A stretch of 64,000 nt of DNA from Catenulispora sp. GP43 (GCF_041260665.1 NZ_JBGCCT010000027.1:97063-161062), one strand, 5' to 3'. Numbered from the stretch's first letter, positions 8,126 to 17,826 are shown. Numbers and translations: made by a program. The notes: a model not told the origin generated them from the sequence alone.

Positions 8126-8752
8126 ATGACGACGCCGCTGACCCCGATGGCCCGTGCGGGCGTTGACAGCCCGCTCGGCCTGAGCGACCAGGTCTACAAC
8201 CGGCTGCTGCGCAACCGGATCATCTTCCTGGGCACCCAGGTCGACGACGACATCGCCAACTCGCTCTGTGCCCAGCTGCTGCTGCTCACCGCCGAGGACA
8301 GCGAGAAGGACATCTACTTCTACATCAACAGCCCCGGCGGCTCGGTCTCGGCCGGCCTGGCGATCTACGACACGATGATGTACATCCCCAACGACATCGT
8401 GACCGTGGGCATGGGCATGGCGGCCTCGATGGGCCAGTTCCTGCTCACCGCCGGCACCCCCGGCAAGCGCTTCGCGCTGCCGAACACCGAGATCCTGCTG
8501 CACCAGGGCTCCGCGGGCATCGGCGGCTCGGCGGCGGACATCCGGATCCAGGCCGAGCGCCTGCTGCGCAGCAAGAAGCGGATGGCCGAGCTGACCGCCC
8601 AGCACACCGGGCAGTCGCTGGACAAGATCGAGCTGGACTCCGACCGCGACACCTGGTTCAGCGCCGTGGAGGCCAAGGAGTACGGCCTCATCGACGACAT
8701 CATGACGCACGCCAACGACGTCCCCGGCGCCGGCGGCACCGCCCAGGACTGA
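8126..8752 (+). CDS. clpP1: ATP-dependent Clp protease proteolytic subunit 1
   Basis: A serine protease subunit of 208 residues that assembles into ClpP barrels and degrades proteins unfolded by ClpX or ClpC. The catalytic triad is visible: S101 in MAASMGQ, H126 in ILLHQGS and D175 in DSDRDTW. The substrate-binding loop [10 protein letters not shown] is present. Length is normal for the family after a short propeptide. A weak ribosome site (AGGGTG) precedes the ATG. clpP2 follows 77 bases after its stop; in actinobacteria the two subunits form a mixed ClpP1P2 complex. Confidence 0.96.
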   Translation: MTTPLTPMARAGVDSPLGLSDQVYNRLLRNRIIFLGTQVDDDIANSLCAQLLLLTAEDSEKDIYFYINSPGGSVSAGLAIYDTMMYIPNDIVTVGMGMAASMGQFLLTAGTPGKRFALPNTEILLHQGSAGIGGSAADIRIQAERLLRSKKRMAELTAQHTGQSLDKIELDSDRDTWFSAVEAKEYGLIDDIMTHANDVPGAGGTAQD

Positions 8753-8829
8753 GGCCCGTGGCGAGCCCGCTCGCCCGCCCCCCCAGCCCCGCTTCCACCC
8801 GGCCGCCCCCTCTCGGAGGACCTCTTTCC

Positions 8830-9474
8830 ATGAACGACATGCTCTACCGCGGGCCCGAGCACGACGCCCGCTACATCGTCCCCAAGTTCAGCGAGCGCAC
8901 CAGCTACGGCTTCCGCGAGTGGGACCCGTACTCGAAGCTGTTCGACGAGCGGATCATCTTCCTCGGCGTGCAGATCGACGACGCCTCGGCCAACGACGTG
9001 ATGGCCCAGCTGATCACCCTGGAGTCGATGGACCCGGACCGGGACATCTCGATCTACATCAACAGCCCCGGCGGCTCCTTCACGGCGCTCACCGCCATCT
9101 ACGACACGATGCAGTGGGTCAAGCCGGACATCCAGACGGTCTGCATGGGCCAGGCCGCCTCCGCGGCCGCCGTGCTGCTGGCGGCCGGCACCCCGGGCAA
9201 GCGCCTGGCGCTGCCCAACGCCCGGATCCTGATCCACCAGCCCTGGAGCGAGGGCGGCCGCGGCGACCTGTCGGACCTGGAGATCCAGGCCAACGAGATC
9301 CTGCGGATGCGCACCGTCATGGAGCAGATGCTGGCCAAGCACAGCGGCCGCGACGCCGAGCAGGTGCACAAGGACATCGACCGCGACAAGATCCTGTCCG
9401 CCGACGAGGCCAAGGACTACGGGATCATCGACCAGGTCCTGACCTCCCGCACGGACACCCTGAACACGCGATGA
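8830..9474 (+). CDS. clpP2: ATP-dependent Clp protease proteolytic subunit 2
   Basis: The partner subunit of ClpP1, 214 residues. The triad is S111 (GQAASAAAV), H136 (ILIHQPW) and D186 (IDRDKIL), with NSPGGSFTA as the binding loop. I chose ATG 8830 because CGGAGGA lies nine bases upstream; a GTG at 8758 would add 24 proline- and arginine-rich residues with no family match. Two hairpins follow the stop. Confidence 0.96.
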   Translation: MNDMLYRGPEHDARYIVPKFSERTSYGFREWDPYSKLFDERIIFLGVQIDDASANDVMAQLITLESMDPDRDISIYINSPGGSFTALTAIYDTMQWVKPDIQTVCMGQAASAAAVLLAAGTPGKRLALPNARILIHQPWSEGGRGDLSDLEIQANEILRMRTVMEQMLAKHSGRDAEQVHKDIDRDKILSADEAKDYGIIDQVLTSRTDTLNTR

Positions 9475-9497
9475 CCGGTTGCGGACACTGATATATG

Positions 9498-9552
9498 GGC
9501 GGGGTGACCCGCCACGGGCCGTGGTATCGGATTATCATTCGATGCCACGGCC
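9498..9552 (+). terminator. tandem hairpins between clpP2 and clpX
   Basis: Two hairpins lie back to back: GGCGGG-GTGA-CCCGCC (9498-9513), and a larger imperfect one with arms GGCCGTGG.ATCG and CGAT.CCACGGCC around ATTATCATT (9517-9552). No T-tract follows. They could act as a terminator, an mRNA-processing site or an attenuator before clpX. Confidence 0.5.
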
Positions 9553-9556
9553 GATG

Positions 9557-9575
9557 CGCTCGCGATTGCCGAGCG
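9557..9575. promoter_or_regulatory. inverted repeat upstream of clpX
   Basis: CGCTCG, seven bases, CGAGCG: a perfect 6+6 inverted repeat about 115 bases before clpX. Clp genes of actinobacteria are often activated by ClgR, which binds CGC/GCG dyads, but the spacing here does not let me assign the site to ClgR. Confidence 0.3.
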
Positions 9576-9690
9576 CTCAAGCCTTGCCGGGGGTATGAGC
9601 GGTACCGTCTTGGGGGACAGACTACGAAGCGCCTCCAGGGCGCCAGTAGTGGGTCCAGCACCGGGATCTTCACAAAGGAGAAGCTCCACC

Positions 9691-11007
9691 GTGGCACGCA
9701 TCGACAACGCCGACCTGCTGAAGTGCTCTTTCTGCGGCAAGAGCCAGAAGCAGGTCAAGAAGCTCATCGCGGGCCCCGGCGTGTACATCTGCGACGAGTG
9801 CATCGATCTGTGCAACGAGATCATCGAGGAGGAGCCCGGCGAGCCGGCCGCGGCCCGGGGCCTGGCCGAGCTGCCCAAGCCCAAGGAGATCTACGACTTC
9901 CTCGACGAGTACGTCATCGGCCAGGAGAACGCCAAGAAGAGCTTGTCGGTGGCGGTGTACAACCACTACAAGCGGGTGCAGGCCGGTGACTACCAGCGCG
10001 AGCGCGGCGGGCGCCGGGCCGAGCACATCGAGCTGGCCAAGTCCAACATCCTCATGCTGGGCCCCACCGGCTGCGGCAAGACCTACCTGGCGCAGACCCT
10101 GGCCCGGATGCTGAACGTCCCGTTCGCCATCGCCGACGCCACGGCGCTGACCGAGGCCGGGTACGTCGGCGAGGACGTCGAGAACATCCTGCTCAAGCTG
10201 ATCCAGGCGGCCGACTACGACATCAAGAAGGCCGAGACCGGGATCATCTACATCGACGAGATCGACAAGATCGCCCGCAAGGCCGAGAACCCGTCGATCA
10301 CCCGGGACGTCTCCGGCGAGGGCGTGCAGCAGGCGCTGCTGAAGATCCTGGAGGGCACGGTCTCCTCGGTGCCGCCGCAGGGCGGCCGCAAGCACCCGCA
10401 CCAGGAGTTCCTGCAGATCGACACCACCAACGTGCTGTTCATCGTGGCCGGCGCCTTCGAGGGCCTGGACAAGATCGTGGACGCCCGGGTGAACAAGCGC
10501 GGGATGGGCTTCACCGCCCAGCTGCGCTCCCGCTACGACGTGGACACCACCGACGTCTTCGCCGACGTGCTGCCCGAGGACCTGCTCAAGTACGGCATGA
10601 TCCCGGAGTTCGTGGGCCGGCTGCCGGTGGTCACCTCGGTGCACAAGCTGGACCGCGCGGCCCTGGTCCGCATCCTGGTCGAGCCGCGCAACGCGCTGAT
10701 CAAGCAGTACCAGCGCCTGATGGAGCTCGACGGCGTGGAGCTGGTCTTCGAGGACGACGCCGTGGAGGCCATCGCCGACCAGGCGATCCTGCGCGGCACC
10801 GGCGCCCGCGGGCTGCGCGCGATCATGGAGGAGGTGCTGATGTCGGTGATGTACGAGGTCCCCAGCCACTCCGACGTCGGCACCGTGGTCATCACCGGCG
10901 AGGTGGTGCGCGAGCACGTGCTGCCCACGCTGGTGCCGCGGGACCAGCAGTTCCGGCGGACCGGAACTCAGCAGAACCTCAACGAGCGGCGGGAGCGGTC
11001 CGCTTAA
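9691..11007 (+). CDS. clpX: ATP-dependent Clp protease ATP-binding subunit ClpX
   Basis: A hexameric AAA+ unfoldase of 438 residues that feeds substrates to ClpP. The N-terminal zinc-binding domain has C12, C15, C34 and C37. The Walker A motif is GPTGCGKT (124-131), the pore loop is GYVGED, Walker B is [10 protein letters not shown], and the RKHPHQEF segment matches the RKH loop that faces substrate. The GTG start is supported by AAGGAG ten bases before it and by the family N-terminus [16 protein letters not shown]. Separate hairpins upstream suggest partly independent transcription from clpP1P2. Confidence 0.97.
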   Translation: MARIDNADLLKCSFCGKSQKQVKKLIAGPGVYICDECIDLCNEIIEEEPGEPAAARGLAELPKPKEIYDFLDEYVIGQENAKKSLSVAVYNHYKRVQAGDYQRERGGRRAEHIELAKSNILMLGPTGCGKTYLAQTLARMLNVPFAIADATALTEAGYVGEDVENILLKLIQAADYDIKKAETGIIYIDEIDKIARKAENPSITRDVSGEGVQQALLKILEGTVSSVPPQGGRKHPHQEFLQIDTTNVLFIVAGAFEGLDKIVDARVNKRGMGFTAQLRSRYDVDTTDVFADVLPEDLLKYGMIPEFVGRLPVVTSVHKLDRAALVRILVEPRNALIKQYQRLMELDGVELVFEDDAVEAIADQAILRGTGARGLRAIMEEVLMSVMYEVPSHSDVGTVVITGEVVREHVLPTLVPRDQQFRRTGTQQNLNERRERSA

Positions 11008-11027
11008 GGTTCCTCAACAGACAGGCA

Positions 11028-11060
11028 AGGCGGCGGTTTGCTTCGGCGGACCGCCGCTTT
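11028..11060 (+). terminator. terminator after clpX
   Basis: Arms AAGgCGGCGGT and ACCGCCGcTTT flank a 12-base loop, and a pyrimidine-rich CTTTCGCTCTTTC follows. It starts 20 bases after the clpX stop. Confidence 0.7.
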
Positions 11061-11074
11061 CGCTCTTTCGAGTA

Positions 11075-11111
11075 CTACCGTGGTAGCACCGGGGTCGTAC
11101 CAGGGTAGGAT
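11075..11111 (+). promoter_or_regulatory. mazEF promoter with two palindromic operators
   Basis: Two palindromes of the form TACC-NN-GGTA lie 22 bases apart centre to centre: TACCGTGGTA at 11076-11085 (flanked C/G, giving CTACCGTGGTAG) and TACCAGGGTA at 11098-11107. A -10-like TAGGAT (11106-11111) overlaps the second one and lies six bases before the antitoxin ATG. This is the arrangement expected for autorepression by a ribbon-helix-helix antitoxin binding on one face of the DNA, with a leaderless transcript. Confidence 0.6.
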
Positions 11112-11117
11112 TACCTC

Positions 11118-11333
11118 ATGGTGACGAAACTCAGCATCTCCCTCCCGGACGACGATCTGGCGTTCCTGGACGAGCTGAACGCGGAGTCGCGCTCGGCGGC
11201 GGTCCACAAGGCCATCGATCTGGCCCGCTCCCTGAGCCTGGTCGACGACTACACCGCCGCCTACGACGAATGGGTCGGCTCCGGCGACGCCGAGCTGTGG
11301 GAGGCCGTGCTCGGCGACGGGATCGCCGAGTGA
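11118..11333 (+). CDS. ribbon-helix-helix antitoxin of a MazEF-like pair
   Basis: A 71-residue protein whose N-terminus (KLSISLPDDDLAFLDEL, then SRSAAVHKAIDLAR) fits a ribbon-helix-helix DNA-binding fold. The acidic C-terminal half (DEWVGSGDAELWEAV) would wrap the toxin. The next gene is a MazF toxin whose GTG overlaps this stop codon, so the two are translationally coupled. There is no ribosome-binding site, but a -10 box ends six bases before the ATG, so the message is probably leaderless. Twin palindromes in the promoter suggest autoregulation. Confidence 0.8.
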   Translation: MVTKLSISLPDDDLAFLDELNAESRSAAVHKAIDLARSLSLVDDYTAAYDEWVGSGDAELWEAVLGDGIAE

Positions 11334-11701
11334 GCGCTCCGGTCCCCGCGATGCGCCGCGGCGACGTTTTCTGGGTCGATCTGGACCCGGCGCGCGGCAG
11401 CGAGGCCCCCAAGAGCCGGCCGGCCGTCGTGGTCTCCAACGACGGCGCGAACACCGCCTCGCACCGGCACGGCCGCGGCGTCGTCACGATCGTGCCCGTG
11501 ACCTCCAACACCACGCGCGTCTATCCGTTCCAGGTGCTCATCAAGGCCGCCGACCACCCGGGACTGCGCAATGACTCCAAAGCCCAGGCCGAACAGGTCC
11601 GCACTGTCGACGTCTCCCGTGTCGGCCGCCGAATCACGACCCTGAACCCGGAGACCATGAAGCGCCTGGATGCCGCCCTGCGCCTGCATCTCGCGCTGTA
11701 G
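11330..11701 (+). CDS. MazF-like endoribonuclease toxin
   Basis: A type II toxin of 123 residues that is expected to cut mRNA at short sequences. The MazF/PemK fold is recognised by [40 protein letters not shown] and the C-terminal DQ-like [13 protein letters not shown]. The GTG start overlaps the antitoxin stop (GTGA); ATG 11351 (MRRGDV) is a possible internal start. The pair lies between clpX and valS. Target sequence cannot be inferred. Confidence 0.85.
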   Translation: MSAPVPAMRRGDVFWVDLDPARGSEAPKSRPAVVVSNDGANTASHRHGRGVVTIVPVTSNTTRVYPFQVLIKAADHPGLRNDSKAQAEQVRTVDVSRVGRRITTLNPETMKRLDAALRLHLAL

Positions 11702-11748
11702 CGGATACTCGGCAGAAAGGCCACCTGCGCACCACTAAGCTTGTCTGC

Positions 11749-14412
11749 GTGAATGAAACCACCAACCCAGCCGCCCAGGGCGCTGCCGACAGCGCCGCCA
11801 CCACACTGCCGACCGCTTACGCGCCGGTAGAGGTAGAGGGCGAGTTGTACGAGCGGTGGGTAAAGAACGGCTACTTCACCGCCGACGCGGCCTCCGACAA
11901 GGAGCCGTTCACCATCGTCATCCCGCCGCCGAACGTGACCGGTTCGCTGCACGTGGGCCACGCGCTCAACCAGTCGATCCAGGACGCCATCATCCGGCGC
12001 AAGCGGATGCAGGGCTTCGAGGCCCTGTACCTGCCGGGCATGGACCACGCCGGCATCGCCACCCAGAACGCGGTGGAGCGTGAGCTGGCCAAGGACGGCC
12101 TGTCGCGGCACGACCTGGGTCGCGAGGCGTTCGTGAAGAAGGTCTGGGACTGGAAGGCCGAGTACGGCGGCAAGATCCTGGGCCAGCAGCGCCGGCTGGG
12201 CGTCTCCCTGGACTGGTCGCGCGAGCGCTTCACCATGGACGAGGGCCTGTCCAAGGCCGTGCAGACCATCTTCAAGAAGATGTACGACGACGGCCTGATC
12301 TACCGCGCCGAGCGCATCATCAACTGGTGCCCGCGCTGTCTGACCGCGCTGTCGGACATCGAGGTGGACCACTACGACGAGCCCGGCGAGCTGGTCTCCA
12401 TCCGCTACGGCGAGGGCGACGACTCGATCGTGGTGGCGACCTCGCGCGCCGAGACGATGCTCGGCGACACCGCGGTGGCCGTGCACCCCGACGACGAGCG
12501 CTACCGGCACCTGATCGGCCGGGAGGTGGACCTCCCGCTCACCGACCGCCGCATCCCGATCGTGGCCGACGAGCACGTGGACCCCGAGTTCGGCACCGGC
12601 GCGGTGAAGGTGACGCCGGCGCACGACCCGAACGACTTCGAGATCGGCCGCCGGCACAACCTGCCGATGCCCACGATCCTGGACGAGCACGCGAACATCA
12701 CCGTGCACGGCCCGTTCCTGGGCCTGGACCGCTTCGAGGCACGGCCGGCCGTGGTGCGGGCGCTGCGCGAGGAGGGCCGCATCGTCGGTCAGAAGCAGCT
12801 GCTGCGCCCGGTGGGCCACTGCTCGCGCTGCGACACCGTGGTGGAGCCGCGCCTGTCGATGCAGTGGTGGGTGAAGGTGGAGTCGCTGGCCAAGGCCGCC
12901 GGCGACGCGGTGCGGGACGGCCGGGTGCAGATCCATCCGAAGGAGATGGAGCCGCGCTACTTCGCCTGGGTCGACAACATGCACGACTGGACGATCTCCC
13001 GCCAGCTGTGGTGGGGCCACCGGATCCCGATCTGGTACGGCCCGAACGGCGAGGTCGTGTGCGTGGGCCCGGACGAGCAGCCGCCGGCCGGCCAGGGCTG
13101 GTATCAGGACTCGGACGTGCTCGACACCTGGTTCTCCTCCGGGCTGTGGCCCTTCTCCACGCTGGGCTGGCCGGAGCAGACCCCTGATCTGGCGAAGTTC
13201 TACCCGACCTCGGTGCTGCACACCGGTTACGACATCATCTTCTTCTGGGTGGCCCGGATGATGATGTTCGGCCTGTACGCCATGGACGGCGTGCAGCCCT
13301 TCGACAAGGTGGTCCTGTCCGGTCTGGTGCGCGACCAGTTCGGCAAGAAGATGTCGAAGTCCAAGGGCAACGGCGTCGACCCGCTGGAGTGGATGGACAA
13401 GTACGGCTCCGACGCGGTGCGCTTCGGCCTGCTGCGCGGCGCGAACCCCGGCGCGGACCAGGCGGTGGCCGAGGACTGGATCGCCGGTGCGCGCAACTTC
13501 GCGAACAAGATCTGGAACGCCACCCGGTTCGCGATGATGAACGGCGCGTTCGTGCCGTCCGAACTGCCGGCCGCCGAGAAGCTCACGGTCGAGGACCGCT
13601 GGATCCTGAGCCGCCTCAACGAGGTGGTGGCCGAGGTGGACGCCCTCTACGAGGACTTCCAGTTCGCCAAGACCATGGAGACCCTCTACCACTTCGCGTG
13701 GGACGAGGTCTGCGACTGGTACATCGAGCTGTCCAAGCTGCGCCTGCCGATCGGCGTGGCCGCAGACACTGAGACATCGGAAGGCAGGGCTGCGCAGACC
13801 GCGCGCGCGGTGCTCGGCCACGTGCTGGACGTCATGCTGCGTCTGCTGCACCCGGCCGTGCCGTACGTGACCGAGACGCTGTGGACGGCGCTGACCGGCC
13901 GCGAGTCGATCGTGATCGCCGAGTGGCCGGCCGCCGACCTGTCGCGGGTGGACCCGGACGCCGAGGCGGTGATCGAGGCGGTGCAGGAGGTCGTGACCGA
14001 GGTGCGCCGGTTCCGGACCGACCAGGGCGTGAAGGACGCGCAGCGGGTGGCCGCGCGGCTGACCCTGACCGACCCGAAGCTGGCCGGGCAGGAGCCGGCG
14101 ATCCGGCTGCTGAACCGGCTCACCGCCCCCGAGGACGGCTTCAGCGCGACCGCGACCCTGGCCGCGACCGGGGCGAAGGTGGAGCTGGACACGTCCGGCA
14201 CCATCGACGTGGCCGCCGAGCGCAAGCGGCTGGACAAGGGCCTGGCCGCCGCGCGCAAGGAGGTCGAGCAGGCGAACGCGAAGCTCGGCAACGCCGACTT
14301 CCTGGCCAAGGCGCCCGACGCCGTGGTGGACAAGATCCGCAAGCGGCTGGCCGACGCCGAGAGTGACATCGCCCGCCTGGGCGCCCAGCTCGACGCGCTG
14401 CCGTCCGCTTAA
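11749..14412 (+). CDS. valS: valyl-tRNA synthetase
   Basis: A class I aminoacyl-tRNA synthetase of 887 residues that charges tRNA-Val. The HIGH motif reads HVGH (68-71) after PPPNVTG, the KMSKS motif is at 534-538 (KMSKSKGNG), and the editing (CP1) domain contains [17 protein letters not shown]. The C-terminal ~70 residues form the usual coiled-coil arm ([11 protein letters not shown] onward). A possible -10 box TAAGCT (11736-11741) lies seven bases before the GTG and there is no ribosome site, so the mRNA is probably leaderless. I see no T-box leader; only 47 bases separate it from mazF. Confidence 0.97.
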   Translation: MNETTNPAAQGAADSAATTLPTAYAPVEVEGELYERWVKNGYFTADAASDKEPFTIVIPPPNVTGSLHVGHALNQSIQDAIIRRKRMQGFEALYLPGMDHAGIATQNAVERELAKDGLSRHDLGREAFVKKVWDWKAEYGGKILGQQRRLGVSLDWSRERFTMDEGLSKAVQTIFKKMYDDGLIYRAERIINWCPRCLTALSDIEVDHYDEPGELVSIRYGEGDDSIVVATSRAETMLGDTAVAVHPDDERYRHLIGREVDLPLTDRRIPIVADEHVDPEFGTGAVKVTPAHDPNDFEIGRRHNLPMPTILDEHANITVHGPFLGLDRFEARPAVVRALREEGRIVGQKQLLRPVGHCSRCDTVVEPRLSMQWWVKVESLAKAAGDAVRDGRVQIHPKEMEPRYFAWVDNMHDWTISRQLWWGHRIPIWYGPNGEVVCVGPDEQPPAGQGWYQDSDVLDTWFSSGLWPFSTLGWPEQTPDLAKFYPTSVLHTGYDIIFFWVARMMMFGLYAMDGVQPFDKVVLSGLVRDQFGKKMSKSKGNGVDPLEWMDKYGSDAVRFGLLRGANPGADQAVAEDWIAGARNFANKIWNATRFAMMNGAFVPSELPAAEKLTVEDRWILSRLNEVVAEVDALYEDFQFAKTMETLYHFAWDEVCDWYIELSKLRLPIGVAADTETSEGRAAQTARAVLGHVLDVMLRLLHPAVPYVTETLWTALTGRESIVIAEWPAADLSRVDPDAEAVIEAVQEVVTEVRRFRTDQGVKDAQRVAARLTLTDPKLAGQEPAIRLLNRLTAPEDGFSATATLAATGAKVELDTSGTIDVAAERKRLDKGLAAARKEVEQANAKLGNADFLAKAPDAVVDKIRKRLADAESDIARLGAQLDALPSA

Positions 14413-14449
14413 TCGGCCTCATCGGCCGCGATAAGGAACCATCAGCACC

Positions 14450-16000
14450 ATGGCGACGAACATCGACCATCCAGGTTTTGACGAGCAGAGCCTCCAGGAG
14501 CAGTTCGACGAAGTCGAGCACGAGCTCCTGGAGCGCTGGCCGGAGACCAAGATGGACCCCACCCTGGCACGGGTGAGGGCCCTGACCGAGATCCTGGGCG
14601 ACCCCCAGAAGGCGTACCCGGTCGTCCACATCACGGGGACGAACGGCAAGACGTCCACCGCGCGGATGATCGAGACCCTGCTGCGCGAGCTCAACCTGCG
14701 CACCGGGCGGTTCACCTCGCCGCACCTGGAGTCGATGAACGAGCGCATCACCCTGGACGGGGCGCCGATCCCGCTTCGGCGCTTCGTCGAGGTCTACGAG
14801 GACATCCGGCCGTACGTGGACATCGTGGACTCCTCGCAGGAGTTCCCGATGTCCTTCTTCGAGGTGATCACCGGCATGGCCTTCGCGGCCTTCGCCGACG
14901 CCCCGGTGGACGTCGCGGTCCTCGAGGTGGGCCTGGGCGGCACCTGGGACTGCACCAACGTCGCCGACGGCCAGGTCGCGGTGATCACCCCGATCGCCGT
15001 GGACCACGCGCACATCCTCGGCGACAACCCGGCGCAGATCGCCTCGGAGAAGGCCGGGATCATCAAGGAGGGCGCGGTCGTCGTCATGGCCCAGCAGCCG
15101 GTCGAGGCCGCCGAGGTCATCCTGCGCCGGGCCGCCGAGGTCAACGCCACCGTGGCCCGCGAGGGCATCGAGTACGGGGTCGTGGAGCGCCAGCAGGCGC
15201 TCGGCGGCCAGCAGATCGCGATCAAGGGCCTGGCCGGCGAGTACACCGACGTCTACCTGCCGCTGTACGGCGAGCACATGGCGCACAACGCGGCGACCGC
15301 GGTGGCCGCCGTCGAGGCCTTCCTCGGCGCCGGCCGGGGCGGTGCCGCGCTGGACCCGGACGTGGTCCGCGAGGCGTTCGCCAAGGTCACCTCGCCGGGC
15401 CGGCTGGAAGTGGTCCGCCGCGGCCCCACGGTGATCCTGGACGCCACCCACAACCCGGCCGGCGCCCGGGCCACCGCGCAGGCCCTGGCCGACGACTTCA
15501 CCTTCGACCACCTGGTCGGCGTCATCGGCGCGATGGGCGACAAGGACGTCGCCGGGATCCTGGAGGTCCTGGAGCCGGTGCTGAACGAGGTGGTCGTCAC
15601 CCAGAACAACACCGAGCGCGCGATGCCCGCCGCGGTGCTGGCCGAGCTGGCCACCGAGATCTTCGGCGCCGACCGGGTGCACGTGGCGAACCGTCTGGAC
15701 GAGGCCATCGACGTGGCGATCGGCCTGGCCGAGGAGGCGGTCCCGGCCGGCACCTCCAGCGGGGCCGGCGTCATCGTGACCGGGTCGGTGGTCACCGCGG
15801 GGCAGGCGCGTACCCTGCTGGTGCGGGACCGCTCCGAGCGCGTCGAGGACCGGCACTCCTTCGAGGACGTCCAGTTCCAGGACGCCGAGAAGGAGGACTT
15901 CGACGACCGCGACTTCGACCCCTTCGGGGATCGGGATCGGGGGAGCGACGGCGCCCGCGAAGAGTTCTCTGACGACGAGTTCGGCGGTGACGACCGATGA
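14450..16000 (+). CDS. folC: bifunctional dihydrofolate / folylpolyglutamate synthase
   Basis: A Mur-ligase-like ATP-dependent enzyme of 516 residues that adds glutamate to dihydropteroate and folates. The P-loop is ITGTNGKTST (K67), followed by RTGRFTSPHL and the VGLGGTWDCTN segment; the C-terminal domain has ILDATHNPAGARAT. The last ~55 residues are an acidic, Asp/Arg-rich tail (for example DFDDRDFDPFGDRDR) beyond the catalytic fold, not needed in FolC enzymes I know. It follows valS and overlaps the DUF4233 start (ATGA). Confidence 0.95.
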   Translation: MATNIDHPGFDEQSLQEQFDEVEHELLERWPETKMDPTLARVRALTEILGDPQKAYPVVHITGTNGKTSTARMIETLLRELNLRTGRFTSPHLESMNERITLDGAPIPLRRFVEVYEDIRPYVDIVDSSQEFPMSFFEVITGMAFAAFADAPVDVAVLEVGLGGTWDCTNVADGQVAVITPIAVDHAHILGDNPAQIASEKAGIIKEGAVVVMAQQPVEAAEVILRRAAEVNATVAREGIEYGVVERQQALGGQQIAIKGLAGEYTDVYLPLYGEHMAHNAATAVAAVEAFLGAGRGGAALDPDVVREAFAKVTSPGRLEVVRRGPTVILDATHNPAGARATAQALADDFTFDHLVGVIGAMGDKDVAGILEVLEPVLNEVVVTQNNTERAMPAAVLAELATEIFGADRVHVANRLDEAIDVAIGLAEEAVPAGTSSGAGVIVTGSVVTAGQARTLLVRDRSERVEDRHSFEDVQFQDAEKEDFDDRDFDPFGDRDRGSDGAREEFSDDEFGGDDR

Positions 16001-16383
16001 TGGTCCGGCGGATGGCGGCCTCGGTGCTGTGCTTCGAGGTCCTGGTGATCCTCTTCTTCGCCCTGGTGGCGATGAAGCTCTCCGACCTGAGCTCCGGCAC
16101 GGTCTGGGCGATATGCGGTCCGGGCATGGTGCTGGCCGCGCTGCTGTGCGGCACGCTGCGCAAGCCCTGGGCCTACACCGTGGGCTGGGTGCTGCAGGCG
16201 GCGCTGATCGTCGCCGGCTTCGTCATCACCGACATGTTCTTCATCGGCGGCTGCTTCGCGCTGCTGTGGTACTGGGCCCTGAAGGCCGGACGGCAGATCG
16301 ACGCGGAGAAGGCGGCGGCGTACGCGGCCTACGAAGCGGCGCAGGCGGCCCAGGCGGCCCAGGCGGAGGCTGTGAAGTCCTGA
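15997..16383 (+). CDS. DUF4233 membrane protein
   Basis: A membrane protein of 128 residues with four hydrophobic helices and a C-terminal Ala-rich helix (EKAAAYAAYEAAQAAQAAQ). DUF4233 genes commonly sit directly after folC in actinobacteria, and here the ATG overlaps the folC stop. Function unknown. In Streptomyces the next gene is ndk; here it is a PAP2 phosphatase. Confidence 0.8.
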   Translation: MMVRRMAASVLCFEVLVILFFALVAMKLSDLSSGTVWAICGPGMVLAALLCGTLRKPWAYTVGWVLQAALIVAGFVITDMFFIGGCFALLWYWALKAGRQIDAEKAAAYAAYEAAQAAQAAQAEAVKS

Positions 16384-16410
16384 GGTCTGCCGCCCCCGGT
16401 TTCCGTTCCA

Positions 16411-16454
16411 TGGCTGGTCCGGTACCGGAGCCTCACGCTGAAAGCGACCAGCCA
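16411..16454 (+). terminator. hairpin after DUF4233
   Basis: A perfect 9-base stem TGGCTGGTC/GACCAGCCA encloses a 26-base loop that itself holds the palindrome CCGGTACCGG. It lies 28 bases after the DUF4233 stop and may end the folC transcript. Confidence 0.5.
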
Positions 16455-16533
16455 CACTGCTGAAGCGGAATCCCCATCACTATTTCGGGCTAATCCGCGC
16501 CATTCACGCGCATTGCCCGGGTAGCTCCCTCAC

Positions 16534-17655
16534 ATGCTCTACCCCGAAGCCCTGGCCGTGGACCGCCACACGGCGACCGTCGGCTCGCGACGTGACCTGC
16601 GCAACCGGTTGGTGGCCGGGGCGGTGGTCGCGCTCGCCGGCGTGTTCATGGTCTACCTGCTCGCCGTGCGGACACGGTGGGGGCAGGACTTCGAGAACGC
16701 GGCGCTGGTCGGCGCCAGAGATCACCGGACCGGCAGCTGGTACGGCGACGCCGACCGGTGGCTGAACCGGCTCACCGCCGAGAGCTTCGGGGTGTCGCTG
16801 GTCGTCATCGCGGTGGTCGGACTGCTGCGGCGGCGGTTGCTGCTCGCGCTGTGCGGCGTGCTCACGGCCGCCGGGACGGTGGTCGCGGCGCGGTTCCTGA
16901 AGGGCGCGCTGCCGAGCCGGCCGGTGTTCGGAGCCGGAACCGCGGGCGCCGGTCAGGGGGCTCATACAGCCCTGGCCAAGGGCGCGGCGGACGTGGCGGC
17001 GCACGCCGCCGGAGCCGCGGCCGCCGGCGCGCACGCGGTAGCCGCCGGCGTCACCGCGGCAGCCGGGCACGCGGCCGCCACCGTCCACGCCGTCCACACC
17101 GCTCACGCCGCACTCGCTCCCGGCCAGGCCCCGAACACGCTGCCCTCCGGCCATGCCGCCGCGGCGATGGGTCTGCTGGTCGGGGCGCTCATCGTCGTCA
17201 GCCGCCGCTGGTACGTGCCGGTCGTCGCGCTGGCCCTGCCCGGCGCGGCCTTCGCCGGCGTGGCGACCGTGGCGGCGGACTGGCACCGGGTCTCCGACAC
17301 CATCGCCGCGGACCTGCTCGCCCTGGCCGTCGGGCTGCTCGGGCTGGCGGCGGTGTCCCAACTCGGCCTGGTGCGCCCGGGTCCGTCGGTCGGCCAGAGC
17401 AGCCTGAGCCAGCGCCTGCTCTACGCGGTGGTGCTCAGCATCGCGACGGCCGCGCTCGCGGTCGGGGCCGCCTACTTCGTGCGCTACCACGGTGCCGTCT
17501 CCGAAGGGGTGCGCGCCGATGCCGCCTACTGGTCCGCACAAGCGATCGCGCTCGGCGCGGCGGTCACAGCGGCCGGCGTCATGCTCGCCGTGTGCCGGAA
17601 CCTGGAGTCGGTGGGGCATCGTCCGCCGCGCGGTCTGACGATCCAGGCGCCGTGA
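16534..17655 (+). CDS. PAP2-superfamily membrane phosphatase with Ala/His-rich insertion
   Basis: A polytopic membrane protein of 373 residues with PAP2 (lipid phosphatase) motifs: LKGALPSRPVF (motif 1-like, with one residue fewer than usual between Lys and Arg-Pro), PSGH at 204-207 (motif 2) and DWHRVSDTIAAD (motif 3, His and Asp). It should remove phosphate from a lipid such as undecaprenyl or phosphatidyl phosphates. Between motifs 1 and 2 (residues ~133-199) is a low-complexity insertion of Ala, Gly, His and Val with about ten histidines. Several more helices follow motif 3. The start is uncertain; no good ribosome site precedes ATG 16534, and GTG 16558 is an alternative. Confidence 0.75.
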   Translation: MLYPEALAVDRHTATVGSRRDLRNRLVAGAVVALAGVFMVYLLAVRTRWGQDFENAALVGARDHRTGSWYGDADRWLNRLTAESFGVSLVVIAVVGLLRRRLLLALCGVLTAAGTVVAARFLKGALPSRPVFGAGTAGAGQGAHTALAKGAADVAAHAAGAAAAGAHAVAAGVTAAAGHAAATVHAVHTAHAALAPGQAPNTLPSGHAAAAMGLLVGALIVVSRRWYVPVVALALPGAAFAGVATVAADWHRVSDTIAADLLALAVGLLGLAAVSQLGLVRPGPSVGQSSLSQRLLYAVVLSIATAALAVGAAYFVRYHGAVSEGVRADAAYWSAQAIALGAAVTAAGVMLAVCRNLESVGHRPPRGLTIQAP

Positions 17656-17820
17656 CTCCTCCCGGCCGGTTTTCGAGCACTGACGGCTCTGCGTGGCGCG
17701 CGCCTCGCGGAATGCCGCACTTCCGCCCTCCAGACCCCTGACATAAGCATTCTCACCCGTTCGGGCGTACCGCTTGGGGGTGAATCGGATGCTCCGGGAG
17801 CTATCGGGCATAACGCTGGT

Positions 17821-17826
17821 TAGGAT
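17821..17826 (+). promoter_or_regulatory. possible -10 box of the mreB operon
   Basis: TAGGAT in the 264-base gap before mreB, about 94 bases upstream of its ATG. No convincing -35 is seen at the right distance. The rest of the gap shows nothing I can assign. Confidence 0.35.

Noticed and set aside
9557..9575. ClgR binding site before clpX
   Set aside because: The inverted repeat is real, but its spacing does not match the ClgR motif well enough to name it.
11702..11748. T-box riboswitch before valS
   Set aside because: The gap is 47 bases, too short for a T-box, and a leaderless promoter fits.
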